A stretch of DNA of 64,000 nucleotides from Bradyrhizobium yuanmingense (GCF_029167105.1 NZ_JARFML010000019.1:1-64000); one strand, 5' to 3'; positions 43,984 to 52,205 are shown, counted from the stretch's first letter. Notes: generated by a model from the letters alone, not told the origin. A program made the numbers and translations.

Positions 43984-44139
43984 ACGAGCTCGATCGCCTT
44001 AATCGCAGATTGGCTCCCACTTCGATGCTGGTCGATACCCTGCCCCCAAATTTGCCTTTGCGGTCGGGCCCTTCCCTCCTAAACTCTTGACGCCACCGGC
44101 ATGGGTTCCAAAAGGCCCGGGAGAAGCGGAGTAGAAGTC

Positions 44140-44655
44140 ATGCCCACCCCGGAAACCTTCCCGATCGAGAAGATCTTCGTTCCGACGAAGCAGAAGAAGG
44201 CCATCAAGCCAGAGACCGTCGCGGAGATCGCGGAAAGTATTCTGGACATCGGACAGCAGGCCCCCATTTCCCTTTGGCGCGACGGAGACCGCCTCGTTCT
44301 GGTCGAGGGACTGCATCGGCTCGAGGCCTGCAAGGCGCTCGGCGAGACGACCATTCTCGGCGTGCTGGTCCCGGCCGAGCTTGCCCAACACAAGCCGCAG
44401 CTCGCCGAGCGCCCCGAAGTCGAGGCCGAGCGCATCAAGATGGCGCGATTGAAACAGTTGCGACTTGAGAAGGAAGCCGCAGAGGCTGCGACGGCTGGCT
44501 TGAAGGGCGCTGGCGCATCACAGGCACAGCGCGCCCGTCCGGCGAAAGGCACCCGCGACAATCCGAAGGCAGCACCGGGCCGGATTGTGAAATCGAAACC
44601 GAAATCATTGTCGGACTGGATCACGCAGCAAAAGGGCAGCGGCGGCCGCTATTGA
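44140..44655 (+). CDS. ParB N-terminal (ParB/Srx-like) domain protein
   Basis: A 171-residue protein with a ParB/Srx nucleotidase fold: EKIFVPTKQKKAIKPETVAE, ESILDIGQQAPISLWRDGDR, and the phosphate-binding box LVEGLHRLEACKALGE (GxHRxxA-type). The second half is basic and Ala/Lys-rich. There is no ParB helix-turn-helix domain, so it is not a chromosome partition protein. Orphan domains of this type can be CTP-binding regulators or nucleases. ATG 44140 is used; ATG 44101 would add 13 residues. It follows the DUF3800/RusA-like pair after a repeat, but its composition is like the host's. Confidence 0.78.
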   Translation: MPTPETFPIEKIFVPTKQKKAIKPETVAEIAESILDIGQQAPISLWRDGDRLVLVEGLHRLEACKALGETTILGVLVPAELAQHKPQLAERPEVEAERIKMARLKQLRLEKEAAEAATAGLKGAGASQAQRARPAKGTRDNPKAAPGRIVKSKPKSLSDWITQQKGSGGRY

Positions 44656-44664
44656 TGGCGGACG

Positions 44665-44772
44665 CCGTCATTCCGGGGCGCGCCCTTGGGCGCGAGCCCG
44701 GAATCCATCGGGCGGCATGACGGGTGGCGCGATGGATTCCGGGTTCGCGCTTCGCGCGCCCCGGAATGACGG
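44665..44772. repeat. Palindromic intergenic repeat (CCGTCATTCCGGGGCGCGC family)
   Basis: Perfect 19-bp arms: CCGTCATTCCGGGGCGCGC at 44665-44683 and its reverse complement at 44754-44772. Inner segments (AGCCCGGAATCCATCG and GATGGATTCCGGGTTCGCG) also pair, so the whole element could form one long hairpin. It lies between convergent genes. Confidence 0.9.
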
Positions 44773-44858
44773 TGCTTTACTTAGGGCTGTTGCCACCGCA
44801 TGACGGCCGCAATCCCAGGGATCGCGGCCATCTCTCCTCACCGATCAACCTGTCCGAC

Positions 44859-45125
44859 TCACGCCGCCTTCGCCTGCTCCGGCGAGGCCGTCTCCATCGC
44901 GCGCATGTAGAGGTCGAGCAGGCTTTCCCGCTCGTCGCGCTCGTTCTTGTCTTCCTTGCGCAGCTTGATGATCTCCTTGAGGATCTTGGCGTCAAAGCCT
45001 TCGCCCTTGGCTTCCGCGAAGACTTCCTTCTTCTGTTCGCTCAATTCCTGCATTTCGCTGTCGAGGTTCTCGATCCGCTCGACGAAGGAACGGATCTTGC
45101 CGCCGGGAATGGTGATGTCGGACAT
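44859..45125 (-). CDS. gapR: GapR family DNA-binding protein (DUF2312)
   Basis: An 88-residue protein of the DUF2312 family, whose Caulobacter member GapR is a nucleoid protein that encircles overtwisted DNA. The core matches: RSFVERIENLDSEMQEL, KKEVFAEAKGEGFDAK, and KEIIKLRKEDKNERDERESL, with LLDLYMRAME at the end. The ATG at 45125 gives the normal family length; the frame extends upstream without resemblance. It is predicted to be entirely helical and a dimer of dimers. It is transcribed alone between repeats. Confidence 0.92.
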   Translation of the reverse strand: MSDITIPGGKIRSFVERIENLDSEMQELSEQKKEVFAEAKGEGFDAKILKEIIKLRKEDKNERDERESLLDLYMRAMETASPEQAKAA

Positions 45126-45597
45126 GGTGCCTCTTTGCTGACTGAGGCCCTGAAAATGCCCGCAAAGAAATGACCAATGTGTTAACCGAGTTGCCGCACC
45201 CGATGCCATCGCGCCCGCGACCGGCAGGCATCGTCGGAGCAAGCGTAGCCCGGATGAGCGCAGCGATACCCGGGGAGACAAGCGGCAAAGAATCCCGGAT
45301 TTCGCTACGCTCATTGGGGCTACCGGCTGATCGCTTTCAGTCCGCCGTTTCTATGCCGCAACGGACAACCAGGATGAAGCGTACGCCAACGGTCCGTCGT
45401 ATGGCGCCCTTCTAAGGCGGCGACACATGCGGCCACCCCGCAGCTATCCGGACCGGCGACTTCTTGCCGGATACATCGAAAATGCAGCGGCAAAATCTCA
45501 CCACATGGCCGCCACGCAAGCGACAGCCCAAAATCGCGATTTCAGCGCAAACGCGGCGGAGGCTCGCGGCTTCATCGATATTTGGGAGCCATTTGCA
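45126..45597. other. Intergenic region with repeat, upstream of the phasin-like gene
   Basis: It contains a dispersed repeat of the AGCGTAGCCCGGAT type (about 45241-45325, with a partner TCCCGGATTTCGCTACGCT). Promoters of gapR (left) and of the phasin-like gene (right) must be here. An in-frame ATG at 45427 extends the next gene upstream, so part may be coding. Confidence 0.5.
45241..45325. repeat. Dispersed repeat (AGCGTAGCCCGGAT family)
   Basis: AGCGTAGCCCGGATGAGCGC is followed by TCCCGGATTTCGCTACGCTC and GGGGCTACCGG, giving partial inverted complementarity. The same left motif occurs at about 51349 and 51850 in this window. Confidence 0.7.
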
Positions 45598-46149
45598 ATG
45601 TTGAGTGCGGTGGACAACAAGCCAAAGGGAAAAGCCGGACGGCGCGGCGGCAAGAAGAAGGCCGGACATCGGACCGGGGCCGGCGAGCAACGCGCAAGTG
45701 CAGCGCATCAATTGCCGGATGCCCCGGCGGAGACCAAGCACGAGACCGAGCAAGAGCCTGGCCGACAGATCAGTGCGGAGATACCTTCGGCTGCAGCCTT
45801 GCCGGATGAGGCTTCCGCGATGGAGATCGCTGCAAGCCCGCCCGTCGCACCGGTCGAACCCTTCCAGGCCAGCACGCAGGCGATTGCCGACGCCTATAGC
45901 GGCTACATCAGGACCTCGCTTGAGCAAGCCTGGAATTTCCTGGGAAAGCTCGCGATGGCGCGTTCACCCGTCGAAGCCTTCGAGCTTCAGATGGCGTACG
46001 CGAAAGAGGCGTGCGACTCGTTTGTCGCCGAATCCCAGAAGATCGCCGAGCTGCAAGAACAATTGACCAGAGAAAGGGTCATGCATCTTGAGGGGTTTGT
46101 GGCGAGGCTCACCCAGACGACGCGCGAAATCCGCGCGATACGTCACTAA
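45598..46149 (+). CDS. Phasin-like protein
   Basis: A 183-residue protein with a Lys/Arg- and Ala-rich N-terminal part (KPKGKAGRRGGKKKAGHR) and a C-terminal helical region resembling Phasin_2: YSGYIRTSLEQAWNFLGKLA, SPVEAFELQMAYAKEACDSF and SQKIAELQEQLTRERVM. Phasins coat polyhydroxybutyrate granules; the basic N-terminus, reminiscent of PhaM or PhaF, could bind DNA. The start at 45598 has GGGAG upstream; an in-frame ATG at 45427 would add 57 residues of unclear character. Assignment rests on the helical pattern and is moderate. Confidence 0.65.
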   Translation: MLSAVDNKPKGKAGRRGGKKKAGHRTGAGEQRASAAHQLPDAPAETKHETEQEPGRQISAEIPSAAALPDEASAMEIAASPPVAPVEPFQASTQAIADAYSGYIRTSLEQAWNFLGKLAMARSPVEAFELQMAYAKEACDSFVAESQKIAELQEQLTRERVMHLEGFVARLTQTTREIRAIRH

Positions 46150-46174
46150 CGGCAGCTGCCTATTGCGGCGCCGC

Positions 46175-46317
46175 GGCGCGTAGGGTGGGTTAGCTGGCAG
46201 TCGTGCGAAGCGCGGTCCGCCGGCGTAACCCACCACCTCTCCGCCGCCGAGATGAAAGAGGTGGGTTACGCTACGCGAACTGCGCTGCGCCGTCGGAGCT
46301 AACCCACCCTACGCGCC
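46175..46317. repeat. Composite palindromic repeat, copy 1 (GTAGGGTGGGTTAGC family)
   Basis: Perfect 21-bp outer arms at 46175-46195 and 46297-46317 enclose an inner inverted repeat (GCGTAACCCACC and GGTGGGTTACGC). It would fold into a cruciform or long hairpin. A second copy lies at 47974-48119. Confidence 0.92.
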
Positions 46318-46334
46318 TAAGGACCGCCTGGAGT

Positions 46335-46637
46335 TCAGTACCCTGACTTCGTGCCGGTGGTCGACCCGGTGCTCGCGCCCGTGGTTTGACCCGTGGTTTG
46401 TCCTGTCGTTTTTCCTGGAGCGTAGCTCGACGCGCCGGGGCTGGTTCTCTTCGAGGACTTCGCCTGCTGCTTCTTCTTGTGTCCCGGAGCGTAGCTGGAA
46501 GCGCCCGGCTCGCCCTTCTGGGAACCCATTTGCTGCATCTCATGACCTGGCGTCTTGCTCGATACACCCTGAGCAAATACGGCCGGGGCTGTAGCCATGA
46601 CAACAGCAGCCGAAAGCCCGATGATCATTGCTTTCAT
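46335..46637 (-). CDS. Small secreted protein with PGASSYAPG repeats
   Basis: A 100-residue exported protein: signal peptide (residues 1-22, ending MATAPAVFA), then a hydrophilic body with two near-copies of GASSYAPG(H/K), a Lys-rich patch (HKKKQQAKSSKR) and a Gly/Thr tail (TTGQTTGQTTGASTG). No family function is known. The ATG at 46637 has GGAGGA upstream (complement of 46641-46648). The EcfG-type promoter 33-57 bases upstream suggests induction by general stress. Confidence 0.8.
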   Translation of the reverse strand: MKAMIIGLSAAVVMATAPAVFAQGVSSKTPGHEMQQMGSQKGEPGASSYAPGHKKKQQAKSSKRTSPGASSYAPGKTTGQTTGQTTGASTGSTTGTKSGY

Positions 46638-46669
46638 GTTGTCCTCCTCGAACAATCCCCCTCAAAGGA

Positions 46670-46694
46670 AACGGAATGGACTAGCGCCCGTTCC
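46670..46694 (-). promoter_or_regulatory. EcfG-type promoter of the small secreted protein gene
   Basis: On the minus strand GGAAC (46694-46690), 16 bases, CGTT (46673-46670): a full match to the EcfG consensus. The expected start site leaves a leader of about 25 bases before the ATG at 46637. Confidence 0.8.
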
Positions 46695-46942
46695 CCTCAG
46701 CGAACGTTCATGCGCCGCGGGGCTGGACGTCCCTTGGCGTCATTCGTTGATAAGCTTCAATCCGCTGGACTACCCTACGAAATGCGCTTTGCGCAGTCGC
46801 GGCACCAACCCCACCCTGCGCGCTCCCTCGCCCGCCATAATTTCTCCTTTGCACACGCGTTGTGTCTGATAGCAGCGAGACCTATCCTTCCCAAAGATCG
46901 GACTGCCTCCCATTGACGCCCGACGGGATGGAGAGCGCATCG
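46695..46942. other. Divergent region upstream of the coiled-coil membrane protein
   Basis: About 250 bases with partial repeat similarity (ACTACCCTACGAAATGCGCTTTGCGCAGTCG near 46769-46799 resembles part of the dispersed repeat family). The promoter for the gene starting at 46943 must be here. No further gene seen. Confidence 0.45.
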
Positions 46943-47941
46943 ATGCCTGAGACGAACGACCCCAAACCCGATACCGACAAGCCTGATGCGGCCAAGCCTG
47001 AAACCGGCAAGCCGGACGAGGCGCGCGCCGACGGTGGGCTGGCGCGGGCCTACGACAGGATCAAGAGCGCAGAGGAAGACCTGGCGCGGCTGGACCGCCT
47101 TGTTTCCGGAATGGAACGGAGCAGCGAAGCCCCGCGGACCTCGCACGCAAGCGCCGCCGCAACGGCAGCCGCCACCTCCGCAAACAAGGCGCCGACGCCG
47201 GATGCCAGGGTTCTAAACACCAAGCCTCGCGATCAGGGCCTGAAGGGAGACCGGGCGATGATGCGCGCTCTGGCTATTCTCGTGATGGCGATCGGCCTGC
47301 TCGGTGCCGCCGTCGCATCGCAATATGGCGACGAGGCGACATCGATCGGCAAGTCCATCATGGCGCGATGGGCTCCACCCGCGAGCGCACCCCCGCAAGC
47401 GACCGCCGCGGAAAGTCCGGAGCAGCCGGCGACGGTGCTGCTGGCGGCCGCGGATGAGCCGAGCCCGGTGCCTGCACCGCCGGGGCCTAAGGACGCGGAA
47501 AGCGCCCCGAAGCCCGGCGCCACGGCGGCCGAGCCGGCATCGTCCGAGCTCGCGCAATCGCTCAAGGCCATCACGAGCGAGCTTGCGAATATCAACGGCA
47601 AGCTCGAGCAGCTGAAGAGCCGCAGCGAGCAGACGCTGCGCGACCAGGCCGACACTATTCAACAGCTCAAGGCCGCGCAGGAGAAGGACGCGGCGGACAA
47701 TGCGCGCCTCGCCGCGCAGGTCCAGGCGTTGCAAACGCAATTGAGCGCGTCATCGGCGCCATCCGCCTCTGCAGCCGCCAAGCCCGTCGTGCGCAGCGTG
47801 GTGAGCAACGACACGGCTGCGCGTGCCCGGGCGCACGTACCAGACGCCGCGCCACGACGGCCGAGGCCGCCGCCGCGAGGCCCCTGGATGCCGCCGCGCT
47901 ATATGGCCGACCCTTATTATTACGGCGATCCGGATTGGTGA
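46943..47941 (+). CDS. Membrane-anchored coiled-coil protein
   Basis: A 332-residue protein of unknown function. The N-terminus is acidic and Pro/Lys-rich, then a helical segment (LARAYDRIKSAEEDLARLDRLVS), a single membrane helix (about 113-135, MRALAILVMAIGLLGAAVA), an Ala/Pro linker, a coiled coil (about 200-265; ITSELANINGKLEQLKSRSEQ), and a basic Pro-rich tail ending PRYMADPYYYGDPDW. The inside-out topology puts the coil in the periplasm. Upstream ATG 46928 and an even longer frame are possible. The protein that runs off the right edge of the window has the same architecture. Confidence 0.7.
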   Translation: MPETNDPKPDTDKPDAAKPETGKPDEARADGGLARAYDRIKSAEEDLARLDRLVSGMERSSEAPRTSHASAAATAAATSANKAPTPDARVLNTKPRDQGLKGDRAMMRALAILVMAIGLLGAAVASQYGDEATSIGKSIMARWAPPASAPPQATAAESPEQPATVLLAAADEPSPVPAPPGPKDAESAPKPGATAAEPASSELAQSLKAITSELANINGKLEQLKSRSEQTLRDQADTIQQLKAAQEKDAADNARLAAQVQALQTQLSASSAPSASAAAKPVVRSVVSNDTAARARAHVPDAAPRRPRPPPRGPWMPPRYMADPYYYGDPDW

Positions 47942-47973
47942 GCCCGTTTCGCGAAGGCGCGATTGGATTTGAA

Positions 47974-48119
47974 GTGCGTAGGGTGGGTTAGCCTGCGGCG
48001 GCGCGAAGCGCAGTCCGCTGGCGTAACCCGCCTCTTTGATTTCCGCGGAGGCAGACGTGGTGGGTTACGCTGCGCGAACTGCGCCTTGCGCAGTCGAGCA
48101 GCTAACCCACCCTACGCAC
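47974..48119. repeat. Composite palindromic repeat, copy 2 (GTAGGGTGGGTTAGC family)
   Basis: Outer arms GTGCGTAGGGTGGGTTAGC (47974-47992) and its perfect complement (48101-48119), with inner GCGTAACCCGCC and GGTGGGTTACGC. Same organisation and size as the copy at 46175-46317. Confidence 0.92.
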
Positions 48120-48130
48120 CTACGCTCCCC

Positions 48131-48634
48131 TCAGCGTATCTCGCTCATCGTCACCTTGGCCGCGATCCCCGTCAGCTCGGGCTCTTGCGGCGCAAGCTCC
48201 TCATCGGAAGGGCCGACCGAGACTTCAGCCATTCTGCGTTTGACCTGTTCGCAGGTCTTGCGAACGTCTTCGGTGAACAGCGCGCATTCTTCGATACGCT
48301 TGAAGATCTTGCGTCCCTCTTCACGATAGCCTGCCGCCGTTTCTCGCATGAAGGCGATCGCATCATGAACCTGGGCCGTCAGCGCCTCGCATTTTTGCGC
48401 GGCGTCGATCAACTCGGTGCCCATGGCCTCGATCTCTTTTGCAGCGGACTCATAGTCGCGAATGACCGCCTCTGCACTGAGCGCACCGACCCGGGACACA
48501 CCCGCGGTGTGCTCGACGTAATCAGGCAGATTAACTGAAGTAATGGAGCTTCCCGACCGGATCGAAGTGATGTCCGCTTCGAGTTGGACCAAGTTCACTC
48601 CGTCGCGTCTGTGCAATTGTTCGACACTTGCCAT
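48131..48634 (-). CDS. Hypothetical helical protein
   Basis: A 167-residue soluble protein of unknown function. The central part (about 55-145) is predicted helical and heptad-like (AVIRDYESAAKEIEAMGTEL, VHDAIAFMRETAAGYREEGR, KTCEQVKRRMAEVS). No signal peptide, membrane helix or known catalytic motif is seen. The ATG at 48634 is preceded by GGAGGACAGTC on its strand, a good ribosome binding site. It lies between the repeat copy and a desaturase gene on the same strand. It may be an alarm- or phage-related conserved small protein; nothing supports a function. Confidence 0.7.
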   Translation of the reverse strand: MASVEQLHRRDGVNLVQLEADITSIRSGSSITSVNLPDYVEHTAGVSRVGALSAEAVIRDYESAAKEIEAMGTELIDAAQKCEALTAQVHDAIAFMRETAAGYREEGRKIFKRIEECALFTEDVRKTCEQVKRRMAEVSVGPSDEELAPQEPELTGIAAKVTMSEIR

Positions 48635-48858
48635 GACTGTCCTCCCAATACGCGCCTAGAACCCCAAGCAGCATTGGGTTTATTACGGGGATAAGTGCCG
48701 TTCTACCTCTATGTATTCTTGACAGTCTCCACTTTGCCACTTTTGCCCAATCGTCAACACTGCACGCAGAGATAACGAGCCAACAAACTTCAATTTGTCC
48801 GCGTACCTGTTCGAAGTGCACTCCCCGCCGCATCGGCGCCGGGCCATGGCGGGCACGA

Positions 48859-49899
48859 TTACGTTCCGGGGGAGCGACGGTCGTCGGCGTCGAAGGCATT
48901 CCCGACGGCGGCGGGCGCAGGCTCGCCCCGCCCTGCATCCGCAGCACGATGGCGGCCGGCATCGCCCGCCGCGAAAATATCGTGCACCAGCCCGAGCTTC
49001 CCCAGCCCCAGGATGATCAGCCCGTTGATGTCCACCTCGTACCAGGCGTGCGAGAGATACGCATCCCGCGGAAAGCGGTGATGGTTGTTGTGCAGCCCCT
49101 CGCCGAACGTCAGCAGCGTGGTCACCAGCTCGTTGGTGGTGCCGTCATGGGTCTCGAAGCGGCGGTAGCCCCAGCGGCCGTCGCTGTGGCAAACCGAGTT
49201 CACCAGCGAGGTCGCCATCGTCATCAGGTAGCTGCGGAACAGGCCTGAGAACAGGATGCAGCCGATCATCGTGCGCACGCCGCCGAAGGCATAGCCGATG
49301 GCGCCGGGAATGATCAGCGCCGACAGCGCGTACCAGTACCAGCGCGTCCTGGTGAAGAACATCGCGATCGGGTCGGCCAGGATGTCCTTGGCGTAGTAGC
49401 TGGCGTCGGTCGTCTCGCGGTCCCACACCCAGCCGCCTTGGGCATGCGTCATGCCCTTGGCGAAACTGGAGTAGGGATTGCCGCCGCCATCGTAATAGGG
49501 GCTGTGCACGTCGCCGGGCCGGTCGGAGTGCAGATGGTGTCGCCGGTGGTTGCTCACCCATTTCAGGATCGAGCCCTGCACCGCCATGGTCGCGAGCGCG
49601 GCGAAGATCGTCCGCATCACCGGACCGCAGCGGAAGCTGCGATGCACGAAGTAGCGATGCATGAAGCCGATGCCGATCGTGGACATGATGAACGTGCCGG
49701 CGAACACCGAGACTTCGACCCAGCCGATGCCTTGCCAGAACGCCCAGACCAGCGCGGCGATCGAGCCGCCGACCATGATCGCGAAGGAGATGTAGGAATC
49801 GCGAAACTTGGCGTCGACCACCGGACCTTCGGTCAGCACGCCCGGCGGCATCTTCGGCTCCGAAAGCTGCTCCGACGCCACGCTCTCAACCACGCTCAT
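48859..49899 (-). CDS. Acyl-CoA/fatty acid desaturase (membrane, delta-9 type)
   Basis: A 346-residue integral membrane di-iron desaturase. Three His boxes are present: HRYFVH (about 81-86), HRRHH (about 118-122) and HNNHH (about 269-273), each at the spacing typical of acyl-CoA desaturases, with four hydrophobic helices around them. It would introduce a double bond into acyl chains, adjusting membrane fluidity. The C-terminal 45 residues (after LGLVHDIF) are hydrophilic and Ala/Arg-rich, unlike the usual short tail, and may reflect a drifted or shifted end. It is transcribed alone. Confidence 0.88.
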   Translation of the reverse strand: MSVVESVASEQLSEPKMPPGVLTEGPVVDAKFRDSYISFAIMVGGSIAALVWAFWQGIGWVEVSVFAGTFIMSTIGIGFMHRYFVHRSFRCGPVMRTIFAALATMAVQGSILKWVSNHRRHHLHSDRPGDVHSPYYDGGGNPYSSFAKGMTHAQGGWVWDRETTDASYYAKDILADPIAMFFTRTRWYWYALSALIIPGAIGYAFGGVRTMIGCILFSGLFRSYLMTMATSLVNSVCHSDGRWGYRRFETHDGTTNELVTTLLTFGEGLHNNHHRFPRDAYLSHAWYEVDINGLIILGLGKLGLVHDIFAAGDAGRHRAADAGRGEPAPAAVGNAFDADDRRSPGT

Positions 49900-50034
49900 G
49901 TCAGCCGATCCATTTACGCCAATGCACTTTTCTGCAGTGCAGCGTACAACCCCTGGTTATCAGAGGCAAGGACCCGGGCAGCCGTAGAAGCACGGGCGGT
50001 GCATTCTCTGCCGATAGAGCGTAGCGATCATGAC

Positions 50035-50057
50035 GCAGATGCACGTCGTGCATCTGC
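50035..50057. repeat. Inverted repeat with one-base spacer, related to the palindrome at 29547
   Basis: GCAGATGCACG, one T, and CGTGCATCTGC: perfect 11-bp arms. The core GATGCACG(T)CGTGCATC is shared with the palindrome at 29547-29566. Confidence 0.85.
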
Positions 50058-50107
50058 TCAGCTCACCCACCCTCATGCGTCGGTCAGTTTCGCGTTGGTC
50101 GGTGCCT

Positions 50108-50389
50108 TCACCACCAATACGGCCAGCGCCATCCCTCATAGCGCACGTATGACGGCACCAGGGGCGGGCCGTAGGGATCGACCCGGTCGTCCTCGGGGCG
50201 ATAGCGATAGCGTGGCACGATGTTGTAATCCCACGGCGTCGGCCTCAGCACCGGCGCGGTGACGATGAGCCGCTCCTGCGGCGCGCGAACGACGACGGCT
50301 CTCCGCGTCCGGGCTTCGGCGTCTGAGGTGGCAAGGCTGCTCAGCACCAGGGCGGTTCCGAGCGCGCAGGCGGCGGTCATCTTGGTCAT
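50108..50389 (-). CDS. Small secreted basic protein
   Basis: A 93-residue exported protein with a signal peptide (residues 1-26, ending ATSDAEA). The mature part is basic and Tyr/Trp/Pro-rich (VPRYRYRPEDDRVDPYGPP, VRYEGWRWPYWW). Such short Tyr/Pro-rich proteins are common in rhizobial envelopes; no function is known. The ATG at 50389 follows GGAGAC; upstream frame has no family resemblance. A palindromic repeat lies upstream. Confidence 0.72.
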   Translation of the reverse strand: MTKMTAACALGTALVLSSLATSDAEARTRRAVVVRAPQERLIVTAPVLRPTPWDYNIVPRYRYRPEDDRVDPYGPPLVPSYVRYEGWRWPYWW

Positions 50390-50497
50390 GCGTTGGTCTC
50401 CTTCGCTGAAAGAGTGCAAAAGGATGCCAGGCGAGGCAAGCAAATTTCGCGCGAGATCTGGAAGATGGGCGCTGCCAGATTTTTGCGCCGCTGCCTC

Positions 50498-50590
50498 CGC
50501 CGTCATTGCGAGCGGAGCGAAGCAATCCAGACTGTCGCCCCGGCGGCAGTCTGGATTGCTTCGTCGCAAGGGCTCCTCGCAATGACGGCG
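50498..50590. repeat. Palindromic intergenic repeat (GCCGTCATTGCGAGC family)
   Basis: Outer arms GCCGTCATTGCGAG and CTCGCAATGACGGC, inner arms GCGAAGCAATCCAGACT and AGTCTGGATTGCTTCG. The element is a long near-perfect hairpin typical of dispersed Bradyrhizobium repeats. Confidence 0.88.
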
Positions 50591-50650
50591 AATATGACGC
50601 AAGAGTGGTCTGGATGAGCAACAGAACTCTCGGCTATCGGCACCTGCCTC

Positions 50651-51310
50651 TCACTCGCGCGCGCGGCGCAAGGCCTGATCCAGCTTCTGCCTCTGCTTGT
50701 CCCAGCGAGCCTGCTCGGCTTCGGCGCGCGCCTCGAGCGCGGCCCGCTCGGCTTCGATCGCCGCGGCCTTCGCGTCGTGCTCGCGCCGTGCCTTGTCGAG
50801 CGCTGCTTCCGCCGCGGCAACCGCCTTGTCGCGCCGCGCACGCTCCTTGGCGCGAGCGGCCTCTTCCTTGGCACGCGTTGCCTCGCGCCGCCGCTCCTCC
50901 TTCTCGAAAGCTGCGGCGGCCTTGCGAGCGGCCGCATCATCGATCTCGCGGGATGCATTCCGGGCCGTCTTGGCGGGGCGCTTCTTTGACGTCGGCTTGC
51001 TCTTGGCCTCGCTCTTGGACTTGCTCTTGGACTTGCGCTTGGGCTTGGCCTCGCCCTCGCCGAGATCGGTCGGCAGCTCCGCGCTCTCGGTGAACGGGCC
51101 GTCCGACCCCACCGGGCGCCTGAGCACCACGCCCGGCTTCGCCATGGTCGCGGCGACGACATCGGGATCGTCGGTCTCCCTGGCGACGCCCTGATGGAAC
51201 AGATTGGAGCTGGCGCCCCAGGCGGCAAGCGCCGCCTTCATCGAGGGCGCGGCGATCGCCTGATCGTGGAAGCCGAGCGAGGTCTGGTAGGTCTTCAGCT
51301 TCTTTGGCAT
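50651..51310 (-). CDS. TolA-like Ala/Lys/Glu-rich coiled-coil protein
   Basis: A 219-residue soluble protein. The N-terminal 80 residues (KTYQTSLGFHDQAIAAPSMK, AALAAWGASSNLFHQGVARE) form a small conserved domain, followed by a Lys/Ser-rich linker (KPKRKSKSKSKSEAKSK) and a long charged alpha-helical region (about 120-219; KAAAAFEKEERRREATRAKE) resembling TolA's helix. No membrane helix is present. The family is seen in Bradyrhizobium and is annotated as cell envelope biogenesis TolA-like by resemblance only. Confidence 0.75.
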   Translation of the reverse strand: MPKKLKTYQTSLGFHDQAIAAPSMKAALAAWGASSNLFHQGVARETDDPDVVAATMAKPGVVLRRPVGSDGPFTESAELPTDLGEGEAKPKRKSKSKSKSEAKSKPTSKKRPAKTARNASREIDDAAARKAAAAFEKEERRREATRAKEEAARAKERARRDKAVAAAEAALDKARREHDAKAAAIEAERAALEARAEAEQARWDKQRQKLDQALRRARE

Positions 51311-51348
51311 GTCGCTCCGATGTCGGCGCAGCTTTCCGCGCGCGAGCG

Positions 51349-51410
51349 TAGCCCGGATCGAGCAATGCACAATCCGGCACGCTCGGCGCTGGACTACGCT
51401 AGCGCTCCAT
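51349..51410. repeat. Dispersed repeat (AGCGTAGCCCGGAT family), partial
   Basis: AGCGTAGCCCGGATCGAGCA followed by CGGCGCTGGACTACGCTAG. It shares the core of the element at 45241. Another copy, GAGCGTAGCCCGGATCGAGC, occurs at about 51848-51880. Confidence 0.65.
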
Positions 51411-51415
51411 CCAGG

Positions 51416-51820
51416 CTACGAACCTTCAAGCAACGCGTCATAGCCTTGCGCGCTGAACGCCAATAGACAAAAACCGTGCCCGAACGGATCGGCCAGCATC
51501 GCGATCCGGCCATAGGGCGCATCGCTCGCCGGCACTTCCAGGATCGCACCCGCAGCGAGCGCACGCGCGACGGCTGCGTCGACATCGTCGACGACGACGT
51601 CGATATGCACCGGCGTCCAGTGCCGCTCATAGCGGCGGCGGTCGCCGCCGGCGCCGATCGTGCCGGCCTGCTTGGTCAAGAGATACACCGGCGCCGGCCA
51701 ACCGTTGAGCTCGACGAAGTCGGCGCCGAAGCGGCGGCCGACCGAGAGGCCGAAGGCTTCGGTGTAGAACGTCGTGGCTTTCGCCACGTCGGGAACGTCG
51801 ATGTTGAGGAGGAAGCTCAT
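51416..51820 (-). CDS. VOC family protein (glyoxalase/bleomycin-resistance fold)
   Basis: A 134-residue VOC protein: two betaalphabetabetabeta modules (FLLNIDVPDVAKATTFYTEA and HIDVVVDDVDAAVARALAAG). Metal ligand candidates are His in VHIDVVV and Asp/Glu in the C-terminal LADPFGHGFCLLAF. These proteins range from dioxygenases to antibiotic-binding proteins, so function is not assignable. The start at 51820 fits family length. Confidence 0.85.
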   Translation of the reverse strand: MSFLLNIDVPDVAKATTFYTEAFGLSVGRRFGADFVELNGWPAPVYLLTKQAGTIGAGGDRRRYERHWTPVHIDVVVDDVDAAVARALAAGAILEVPASDAPYGRIAMLADPFGHGFCLLAFSAQGYDALLEGS

Positions 51821-52205
51821 GAGGGAACTCGTCGCAAGTTGCGAAGCGAGCGTAGCCCGGATCGAGCGTCAGCGTAATCCGGGATGGTGCCGCACACGAC
51901 TGCGTTCCACCCGCTTCCATCGAAAAGCACCCCCGCCTTCGGACGAGCGCCACAATGGCATCATGCCATTGTTTTGCCCGACGGGTCAAATTTTATTCGA
52001 AATTACCGAAGTCAGGACAAACCCCAAGCAATTCCATACGGATGGCTACTGTGCATGGGGTTGTTTTCGCAACACTTGCTTGAGCCGGCCCTCGATTGCC
52101 GCTCAGGCTCAGAATCGGCCGCGAGTACCTGCCAGCTTTTCCTTGCTTTCCCGGTTCCCGCCTCTACGGTCGCGCCGCGAACGAACGAGCGAGACAAGAC
52201 CCATC
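51821..52205. other. Intergenic region with repeat and palindrome
   Basis: About 385 bases. It holds a partial dispersed repeat at 51848-51880 and a perfect palindrome at 51952-51972 followed by TTTTGCCCGACGGGTCAAAT, a sequence often seen in Bradyrhizobium intergenic regions. No gene is evident before the YjdM start at 52206. Confidence 0.5.
51952..51972. repeat. Palindrome ACAATGGCAT-C-ATGCCATTGT
   Basis: Perfect 10-bp arms with a one-base centre. It lies upstream of the PhnA/YjdM gene, about 235 bases away. Confidence 0.75.
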
